A stretch of DNA of 11,513 nucleotides from an uncultured Rhodospirillales bacterium (GTDB taxonomy: Bacteria; Pseudomonadota; Alphaproteobacteria; Rhodospirillales; 2-02-FULL-58-16), in the NCBI GenBank assembly GCA_913053795.1, contig CAJXGZ010000042.1, positions 1-11,513 on the forward strand, given 5' to 3'. Below the pieces are notes generated by a model. It ran no database searches. It worked only from the letters and a program-made list of their open reading frames with translations, and was not told the DNA's origin. The position numbers and the translations under genes are program-made. Below, piece after piece: positions 6,757-11,513 of this stretch; within the stretch, counting starts at the first letter, position 1, and each line of letters opens with the position of its first letter.

Positions 6757-7185
6757 ATGATTCTTTTTGAACTGAGTTGCTCCGGCGGGCATCAATTCGA
6801 AGCATGGTTCAATAGCAGCGCTTCCTTCGATGAGCAAAGCGCCTCGGGCGCTATCGAATGCCCATTCTGTGGCGATCAGCATGTGAACAAGGCGCCCATG
6901 GCGCCGAACCTAAGCAAAGGCGCGGACAAAGCGAACGCGGCTGAAACGCGGGCCAGGGAAGTGGCCAGGCAGATATTAAAAGCCGTTGATAAACTTCGCG
7001 GAGACGTCGAGGAAAACTGCGATTACGTCGGCGGCGAATTCGCCGAAGAGGCCCGCCGCATCCATTACGGGGAAACCGAAGGGCGCAATATTTACGGCGA
7101 AGCGACCGATGAAGATGTCTCCGAACTGGACGAAGAAGGAATAGTATTTTCCCGCATTCCCTTTCCCTCGCGCAGAGACGATTAG
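6757..7185 (+). CDS. DUF1178 family protein
   Basis: A 142-residue protein. The N-terminus (about 1-52) has the DUF1178 pattern: hydrophobic strand, then C8 and H12 in CSGGHQFEAWF, a SFDEQ segment, C35 and C38 in IECPFCGD, and KAPMAPNL. The Cys/His set is suited to bind zinc. The C-terminal half (about 75-125) is acidic and carries the family's KLRGDVEENCDYVGGEFAEEARRIHYGE-like stretch. The function of DUF1178 is unknown. In many Alphaproteobacteria this gene directly follows the nitrilase-like gene of the comF-grxC-nit run; here about 4.8 kb lies between them, which suggests insertion or rearrangement. It has its own promoter at 6696-6723. Confidence 0.92.
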   Translation: MILFELSCSGGHQFEAWFNSSASFDEQSASGAIECPFCGDQHVNKAPMAPNLSKGADKANAAETRAREVARQILKAVDKLRGDVEENCDYVGGEFAEEARRIHYGETEGRNIYGEATDEDVSELDEEGIVFSRIPFPSRRDD

Positions 7186-7324
7186 CGTTATTCATATTGT
7201 TTGATGAGTTTTTCTTCCTTCAGAAGCCAAAATCTGATAATATTATTGACGATTATTTTGTCGCCTGGAGTGTATTGATAATTTCCCCCGCCACTGTTCG
7301 TTAGTTTTTTAGAAAGGAAAGCCC
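7186..7324 (+). promoter_or_regulatory. AT-rich intergenic region with possible promoter
   Basis: This gap is clearly AT-richer than the genes around it. It contains TTGACG at 7246-7251, TGTATT at 7271-7276 (long 19-bp spacing) and GATAAT at 7277-7282. A promoter for the small gene at 7325 is likely somewhere here, but no -35/-10 pair is clean. No terminator hairpin for the DUF1178 gene was seen. Confidence 0.3.
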
Positions 7325-7486
7325 ATGAATGACACCACAGCTGAAAAACCCACAATATCCAACATCGCTAGCGTCGCTGTCGCTGTCATTGTGATCGGCT
7401 TGGCGACCATTGTCGTGTCTCAGCAGGGCGACTTGAAGGAAGCGGTGAGAGCATTGGCGATCGTATCCGCCAAGTGCGCCAAGTAA
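7325..7486 (+). CDS. Small single-pass membrane protein, 53 residues, unknown
   Basis: ATG 7325 opens 53 codons to TAA at 7484-7486, with AAAGGAA at 7314-7320 as a well-placed ribosome site. The protein has a polar head (MNDTTAEKPTISN), one hydrophobic segment at about 14-32 (IASVAVAVIVIGLATIVVS) and a short tail (QQGDLKEAVRALAIVSAKCAK) that could form an amphipathic helix. It ends with a Cys three residues from the C-terminus. I recognise no family. Membrane insertion is likely from composition. An AT-rich promoter-like region precedes it and a run of seven T follows its stop. It is convergent with the QueF-like gene, with the MITE-like element between them. Confidence 0.55.
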   Translation: MNDTTAEKPTISNIASVAVAVIVIGLATIVVSQQGDLKEAVRALAIVSAKCAK

Positions 7487-7541
7487 TTTTTTTGCGGCTT
7501 ATTTTATGGGGGGGCGGGCGTTCCCCTCATCATTTTGAAAC

Positions 7542-7705
7542 TAGAGCGCTTTCCGGCCAAAACCGGTCATTCTGACGTTATTCGGAGAGGCAGTCCGCAA
7601 GGCGCGGTCCGTAGCGCGATGCAGCGCATCGCACGAGGGGGCGCAACGTAGCGGATGCCCGCCGAATGGCGTCAGAATGACCGGTTTTGGCCGGAAAGCG
7701 CTCTA
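7542..7705. mobile_element. MITE-like palindromic element with 36-bp perfect inverted repeats
   Basis: Positions 7542-7577 and 7670-7705 are exact reverse complements (36 bp); each outer end is TA followed inward by GAGCGCTTTCCGGCC. The interior is partly self-complementary (ATTCGG/CCGAAT just inside the arms, and GCGATGC-AGC-GCATCGC at the centre, 7615-7631), so a single strand could fold into one long hairpin. There is no transposase gene. Terminal TA dinucleotides would fit a TA target duplication of the IS630/Tc1-mariner type, so a non-autonomous element is likely. Palindromic repeats starting with similar GAGCG motifs are scattered in alphaproteobacterial genomes. The right end overlaps the TAG stop of the QueF-like gene, and the element may act as a two-way transcription barrier. 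Confidence 0.75.
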
Positions 7706-8098
7706 ACTCCGCCTGAGCCTGGACAACAGCGTCGAGTTGTCCCATTTGGGCTGGCGGTCCTCCACCATGACGCTGTGAGACCCGGCGTCTCCATCCGATG
7801 CGCGCCCATCCGATGCGCACAATGTAATTTGCGTCCAGCGCGCCACCACTTCATTGTTGATGTCATCCAGGATGGCCATCGCCGTCTCTTCCAGGGAGTC
7901 CCACGCCAAGCCATCCAGCGACTTAAGGTACAAGGCGAAGGATTCAGGCTCCATGACCAATTTATCGGGGACATAGCGCAGGCGCACCGGGGAGATCCCG
8001 GTGCGCCCCTCAAGGGTGCTGACGCAGTCCAGCCGGCTGTCGGGGCTGGGGCGGGTTTTCAAGGCGCCGCGTCTTTCAATCCTGTCCATTGATTGCAT
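7703..8098 (-). CDS. Divergent QueF-like (T-fold) protein, probably not a nitrile reductase
   Basis: A 131-residue protein. Residues 39-93 (RLRYVPDKLVMEPESFALYL, then KSLDGLAWDSLEETAMAI and LDDINNEVVARWTQITL) resemble QueF, whose family pattern is YIPD-x-x-VESKSLKLYL, HED and IEVWG. QueF reduces preQ0 to preQ1 in queuosine synthesis. The Glu of the HED motif aligns with E70/E71, but the catalytic loop CPxTGQPD is not present: Cys25 lies near it without the Asp, and the downstream RGGISID motif is missing. I infer a T-fold homologue with another role. It is 23 bp after the fliK-like gene and probably the last gene of that flagellar operon. ATG 8098 has a weak ribosome site; ATG 8089 is an alternative. 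A 15-bp tandem duplication gives ASDGR-ASDGD at 94-103. The stop lies in the MITE-like element. Confidence 0.7.
   Translation of the reverse strand: MQSMDRIERRGALKTRPSPDSRLDCVSTLEGRTGISPVRLRYVPDKLVMEPESFALYLKSLDGLAWDSLEETAMAILDDINNEVVARWTQITLCASDGRASDGDAGSHSVMVEDRQPKWDNSTLLSRLRRS
7791..7818 (-). repeat. 15-bp tandem duplication within the QueF-like gene
   Basis: CCATCCGATGCGC occurs at 7791-7803 and again at 7806-7818. The period of 15 bp keeps the frame and duplicates five residues (ASDGR/ASDGD). It falls where QueF would have its conserved C-terminal strand, which suggests relaxed constraint. Confidence 0.8.
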
Positions 8099-8121
8099 TG
8101 TACTCGTTGTTCAGACAGACT

Positions 8122-9828
8122 CTAAACGATCAATCCGTCTTTGCCGCCGTCATCGGCTATTTTCTCCACCGCAACCTCAATAAAATTAGGCGGCGACGCC
8201 TGGAAGCTGACGCCTCCCTTAACGCCGGTCAGATCGGACGCCTCCTGGAATATTCCGCGGATGCCGTTTTGCATCTTCTCGGGCAGGCGGTTTTCGGTGC
8301 GCACGATCAAGTCCATATGTTTTCCCTTGTTTTTCAGTAATCCGTCAAGCTGAAGGCGGCCGAGCTTGGTGAGATCAACATCGATGATGAAACGGGTGTT
8401 TTCCTGCTCTTCGCCGTCTTCACCCTCGCCCCCATGCCGGCGGGTCAACATGCGGATTTGCTCAAGCTCGGCGCCGTTATAGAAAGGAACCAGCGATATG
8501 CGCCAGTCTCCCGTCGGCGTCGGCTCCCTGGACATCCGTCCGAGAGCGTTAAAGTCGTCCCGAAGGCGGTTGAGAAGGCTTGGCTTGACGCTTTGGAGAG
8601 CCCTGTTGGGACCGTCGCCCAACCAATTGCGGAGGTTGCCGCCGCGCAACGCCGACAGGAAAAACAAGACATTGGCCGCCAATTGGGAATTGGCCCTGGG
8701 CATGACGTTGTTAAGGAGTTGCTGGGCGGTGGCGGGGTCAAACTCCTGCATGGCCGCCATCGCCTCGCTAAGGCCCGGCCACTGGCGCGACACGAACATG
8801 CCCGCGCCGGCGCCATGGATGAATGTCTGAAGCGGCGCCTGGGGAAGCGTCGGCTTGCCGATGACTTGAAGGATCAGTGAGGCGCCTTCGGGGAGAGACG
8901 CGCGCGCGGCCAGGGACATCTCCCCGGCCCCGGTCATGACAATGGGGCCGCCCGACGGCGTCGCTCCGGTGACGACGGCGTTCAAGGTCCGCCCGGCGCT
9001 CAACGTCGCCGAGCCCGCTTGCGGCAGTGATAGCAAGGGGCCGCCGGGCCGGGCCGGTTGGATGGACACGACCTTGACCCCCACCCGGCTTCCAGCCGGG
9101 AAAGGCGCCTGGGCGCCTGGGGAGGAATTGGTTGTTCGGGGCGCTCCCTGGGCGGACGCGGGAGCGGCGGACGCCGCCGCCGGACGGCCCAGGCGGCCCA
9201 GGCGGCCCAGATGGCCTTGAACGCTTTGCCGTCCCTGAGCGGCGCTGGCGGCCGGAGCGCCTTTGGTTGCGCCTTGAGGCGCTGGAGCGCCTGGCTGGGG
9301 AAGTCTCCCCGCCTGTCCCCCCCCCCGTCCCCCCGCCTGTCCCCCGGCTAGCCCCCGGGTCAGTCCCCCGGCCAGCCCTTGAGGCGATCTAATCAATGTG
9401 GCGGTCACCGTGCTGCCCACGGTCAAGTTGAGCAAGGGCGTCCTGGCGGCAGCGACTCCCGGCCGCGCTCCGGCGGCGGTGGGAGCCCGCCCTCCTTGCG
9501 TTTGTCCTTGAAGCCCTGCCGCGCTTTGTCTCGGCGCCTTGCCGTTTATGGCGAGAATCTGGAGTTGCGCCTGGGGGCGAAGGCTATGGAGCTGCATCGT
9601 CAACAAGGCGCCCCGGGGCAGGATGAGGGGAGTCTGAATAGAGAAAGCGCCCAGGGACGTTTGCAGCTGAAAGACGCCCTTGGCGTCCTGCTGAACGACC
9701 GCGCCCTTGAGCAATGCGCCGAGGGCCTGCTGGGTCAAGGCCGCCGGCGGATTGGGAACCAGAACCACTGGCAAAGGCGCCGGCGGCATCGGCTGGGGAA
9801 GCGGTTGTGGCGGGACGACGGTGGTCAT
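8122..9828 (-). CDS. FliK-like flagellar hook-length control family protein
   Basis: A 568-residue protein. The N-terminus is Pro-rich (1-30), followed by a small conserved-looking domain (about 31-100, ALTQQALGALLKGAVVQQ to LQILAINGK). The middle (about 100-260) is low-complexity Gly/Ala/Arg/Gln/Pro sequence. The C-terminal region (about 440-555) has the Flg_hook-type pattern: FIIDVDLTKLGRLQLDGLL, a strand DLIVRTE, helix LPEKMQNGIRGIFQEAS and VSFQ. FliK proteins share this layout: a flexible ruler and a C-terminal domain that switches the flagellar export gate. Its place directly after flhG (26 bp) supports a flagellar role. Whether it is the main FliK or a paralogue cannot be told, since the main fliK is usually near hook genes. 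A G10 tract and short tandem repeats in the middle may make its length variable. Confidence 0.8.
   Translation of the reverse strand: MTTVVPPQPLPQPMPPAPLPVVLVPNPPAALTQQALGALLKGAVVQQDAKGVFQLQTSLGAFSIQTPLILPRGALLTMQLHSLRPQAQLQILAINGKAPRQSAAGLQGQTQGGRAPTAAGARPGVAAARTPLLNLTVGSTVTATLIRSPQGLAGGLTRGLAGGQAGGRGGGQAGRLPQPGAPAPQGATKGAPAASAAQGRQSVQGHLGRLGRLGRPAAASAAPASAQGAPRTTNSSPGAQAPFPAGSRVGVKVVSIQPARPGGPLLSLPQAGSATLSAGRTLNAVVTGATPSGGPIVMTGAGEMSLAARASLPEGASLILQVIGKPTLPQAPLQTFIHGAGAGMFVSRQWPGLSEAMAAMQEFDPATAQQLLNNVMPRANSQLAANVLFFLSALRGGNLRNWLGDGPNRALQSVKPSLLNRLRDDFNALGRMSREPTPTGDWRISLVPFYNGAELEQIRMLTRRHGGEGEDGEEQENTRFIIDVDLTKLGRLQLDGLLKNKGKHMDLIVRTENRLPEKMQNGIRGIFQEASDLTGVKGGVSFQASPPNFIEVAVEKIADDGGKDGLIV
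9185..9210 (-). repeat. 9-bp tandem repeat, nearly 3 copies
   Basis: The unit GGCCCAGGC repeats with period 9 through 26 bp and encodes LGRLGRLGR in the fliK-like gene. Copy-number change would keep the reading frame. Confidence 0.85.
9317..9326 (-). repeat. Homopolymer tract of ten G on the coding strand
   Basis: Ten consecutive C on + (G on the coding strand) inside the fliK-like gene, encoding part of RGGG. The motif GGGGGACAGGCGGGG occurs on both sides. Slippage here would shift the frame and remove the C-terminal export-gate domain. Confidence 0.9.
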
Positions 9829-9854
9829 GGCAGGCGCCTAGGGTCCAGACTCAT

Positions 9855-10643
9855 TCATGATTTCATCAATTTTACAGCGATTTTATCCAAATCCTCCACG
9901 GCTTCGGCGTTGGGGGAGCGGGTCAGGATTGACACTTGATTGCGGATGGCCTCGGCCACCTTGCTGTCGCGGCGGACGACGCCGAGCAACTCCGGCGAAA
10001 TCTTCAGGAAACCCTCGCAAGCCTTGAGCAAGGTGTTGTAGGTGCGCTCGCCTTCGCGGATGGAGTTGGCCATGTTGACGACGATTTTAATGTCGGCGCC
10101 GGGCCGCTCCATGTGGGTGATCTTGATGAAGGCGTAGGCGTCGGTCAGCGACGTCGGCTCGTTGGTGGCCAGCACCAGACAGGAATTGGCGCTGCGGGTA
10201 AGCTGGCGCACCGTGCGCTCGACGCCGGCGCCGAGGTCCAGGATCACTTTGTCATAACCAGCGGCGAGCAGCGCCAAGTCATCGCCAAGAATTTGCAGCC
10301 GGTTCGACGCGATATTGGCGAGGCCGCCCGATCCCGAACGGCCGGCGATAATGTCGAATTCTCCGTCCTCGAAGGGAAGAACCGCCTGGTTCAGCGTCAA
10401 ACGGCCGGTAAGAACGCTTCCAAGGTCATGCTTGGGCATGAGGCCCAGTTGAATATCCAGGTTGGCCAAGCCGAGATCGCCGTCAAACAGCAGGGTGCGG
10501 ACTTTCTTTTTCGCCAGGGTGTGAGCCAGGGTAATGGCGAACCATGTTTTGCCGACGCCTCCCTTGCCGGAAGCGACCGCAATCATGTTGCGCCCCTTGG
10601 CGCGGGCGGCGGGACGGGGTGCGAAGTTGGGATCTGGCGTCAT
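9855..10643 (-). CDS. flhG: FlhG/FleN, MinD-like ATPase controlling flagellar number
   Basis: A 262-residue MinD/ParA-type ATPase. The deviant Walker A is SGKGGVGKT (25-33) with signature Lys27; D54 and D56 lie in LLFDGDLGLANLDIQLGL; the Walker B-like strand is KVILDLGAG (132-140); NEPTSLTDAYAFIK (161-174) is the FlhG-typical nucleotide-pocket segment. FlhG works with the GTPase FlhF at the cell pole to set the number of flagella. The start ATG 10643 overlaps the flhF stop (ATGA), a sign of translational coupling; the frame stays open further upstream to 10772, but that part lies in flhF. The N-terminus (MTPDPNFAPRPAARAKGRN) lacks the DQAxxLR helix by which many FlhG proteins stimulate FlhF. 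The C-terminus is short, ending in a helix (VEDLDKIAVKLMKS) that could touch the membrane. Confidence 0.93.
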   Translation of the reverse strand: MTPDPNFAPRPAARAKGRNMIAVASGKGGVGKTWFAITLAHTLAKKKVRTLLFDGDLGLANLDIQLGLMPKHDLGSVLTGRLTLNQAVLPFEDGEFDIIAGRSGSGGLANIASNRLQILGDDLALLAAGYDKVILDLGAGVERTVRQLTRSANSCLVLATNEPTSLTDAYAFIKITHMERPGADIKIVVNMANSIREGERTYNTLLKACEGFLKISPELLGVVRRDSKVAEAIRNQVSILTRSPNAEAVEDLDKIAVKLMKS

Positions 10644-11513
10644 GATGCGGCCTCGATCTGGTAAAAGGTTTCGTTTGAATTCGTCGAATGGGGCATGAAC
10701 AGACGGGCCAGGGAGACCGAATTGATCGGACTGAGGCCGTCGGAAATATGAGGCGTAATGCTGACGTTGCAAAATGTCATTTTAGCGGCGTCGGCCGCCG
10801 CCAGGACGCCGCCCAGCCGGCGCGCCATGTCAAGGCGCGTGACGAGCAGACGTTTGACGCCGACGGTGGCGAAGGAGGCGGCGATGTCGGCCATTTCCAA
10901 AGCGTCGCCGCCGGCCGCCAGGACCAGCACCGGCTCGGCTCCGGAAACCATGGTCAGTTGGTCCAGTTGATCCATTTCGGTGTCGCTGAAAGGGTTTGTT
11001 CCCTGGGTGTCGATGAGAATCAGGCCTTTCTTGGCGCCGTTGGCGCCCTTCGCCTTTTTCACCGCCTCGCCAAGGGCGCTCGTGGTGTCGGCGGTCTGGA
11101 GGTCAAGCTTGAGAATGCGGGTGAAGGCTTCAAGCTGCTCGACGCCGCCGGCGCGGCGGGTGTCGGTGGTGATCACGTCCACCAACGCTTGGGCCAAGGT
11201 GGAGCGGGCGGCCAGCTTGGCGCATGTTATGGTCTTGCCGGCGCCGGGCGGCCCCACCAGCATGATCGGCTTGTCTTCGCCGGGCTCGGCCCCAGATTCA
11301 GCCAGCGGCGAGAAATCAAAGTCGGCGTCCATGGCCCCGGCGAAAGCCATGGTCGGATTTTCATCCGCCAGGGCGCCGGCGGCCTCGGTCAGGCGATCAA
11401 CAAGCCTCGCCGGCGCGCCATGGAAGGTCAAGACCTGGCGGATGGTGGCGGCGACGTCAACGGGTTCGTCCTCAATGCGCTCGGCGATGTCCTTATCATC
11501 GATGGGCGCCTCC
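10640..11513 (-). CDS. flhF: FlhF, SRP-type GTPase for flagellar placement (5' end outside window)
   Basis: The last 290 codons of a gene whose start lies beyond the right edge. The frame is open through 11513, so the TTG at 11431 is not a credible start. FlhF recruits early flagellar parts to the cell pole. The visible part has the SRP-GTPase G domain: P-loop LVGPPGAGKTITCAKLA, DTRRAGGVEQLEAFTRIL (canonical form DTYRIGAVEQL), LILIDTQGTNPF for DTxG, and LLVTRLDMARRLGG for TKLD with Arg replacing Lys. The closing stretch ITPHISDGLSPINSVSLARLF matches the family. The TR-for-TK and GPPGAGK variants are of the kind seen in alphaproteobacterial FlhF. The stop TGA overlaps the flhG ATG; flhF, flhG, the fliK-like gene and the QueF-like gene appear to form one minus-strand operon. 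Confidence 0.92.
   Translation of the reverse strand, partial: EAPIDDKDIAERIEDEPVDVAATIRQVLTFHGAPARLVDRLTEAAGALADENPTMAFAGAMDADFDFSPLAESGAEPGEDKPIMLVGPPGAGKTITCAKLAARSTLAQALVDVITTDTRRAGGVEQLEAFTRILKLDLQTADTTSALGEAVKKAKGANGAKKGLILIDTQGTNPFSDTEMDQLDQLTMVSGAEPVLVLAAGGDALEMADIAASFATVGVKRLLVTRLDMARRLGGVLAAADAAKMTFCNVSITPHISDGLSPINSVSLARLFMPHSTNSNETFYQIEAAS

Noticed and set aside
7484..7520. T-run after the 53-residue gene as a rho-independent terminator
   Set aside because: Only a 6-bp stem (TTGGCG/CGCCAA) lies upstream, inside the coding region and about 14 bases from the T-run, so it is not a convincing terminator.
7578..8092. Open frames on + (7655-8092) and - (7578-7820) across the palindromic element and QueF-like gene
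   Set aside because: They overlap the inverted repeats or lie antisense or out of frame to the QueF-like gene, and show no family pattern.
9936..10664. 242-codon + frame opposite flhG
   Set aside because: Antisense shadow of a well-recognised MinD-like ATPase in GC-rich sequence.
1..11513. CRISPR arrays, tRNA or rRNA genes, phage or toxin-antitoxin modules
   Set aside because: I looked for regular spaced repeats, clover-leaf-like segments and typical family motifs and saw none.

Overview
The window looks like chromosomal DNA of an alphaproteobacterium, probably of the Rhodospirillales / magnetospirillum-like sort. This is inferred from the comF-grxC-nit gene run with a DUF1178 gene nearby, an flhF-flhG pair followed by a FliK-type gene, moderately GC-rich coding sequence with many GGCGCC-type codons, and an FNR/FixK-like box. 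The exact taxon cannot be read from the sequence.

Left block (1-1968, + strand): comF (phosphoribosyltransferase-fold protein), grxC (glutaredoxin) and a Nit1-like carbon-nitrogen hydrolase, tightly packed. Second block (2043-5451): a large membrane hybrid histidine kinase (TM-sensor-TM-coiled coil-PAS-PAS-HisKA-HATPase-REC) on +, meeting tail to tail (8-bp overlap) a NarL/LuxR-type response regulator on -. They probably form one signalling system.

Middle block (5452-7500) is gene-poor and AT-richer. It holds an FNR/FixK-like box, a candidate short non-coding RNA or leader with three C-rich motifs that ends in a strong hairpin, an 18-codon ORF with a good ribosome binding site, a DUF2934 gene, a SAM-dependent methyltransferase on -, a DUF1178 gene with a clear promoter on +, and a 53-residue single-pass membrane protein. 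DUF1178 normally sits directly after nit in relatives, so the kinase/regulator block and its neighbours look like an insertion into conserved order.

At 7542-7705 there is a 164-bp MITE-like element with 36-bp perfect inverted terminal repeats ending in TA. It supplies the stop codon of the gene to its right. Right block (7703-11513, - strand) reads as one operon: flhF (partial, runs off the window) - flhG - fliK-like - a divergent QueF-like (T-fold) gene. FlhF and FlhG set the place and number of flagella; the FliK-like protein has a flagellar hook-length-control-type C-terminus. The QueF-like protein lacks the recognisable catalytic loop of nitrile reductases and its role is unknown.

The most novel candidates are the FNR-box-linked C-rich RNA region (5534-5755), the degenerate QueF-like protein closing a flagellar operon, and the palindromic element inserted exactly at its stop codon.
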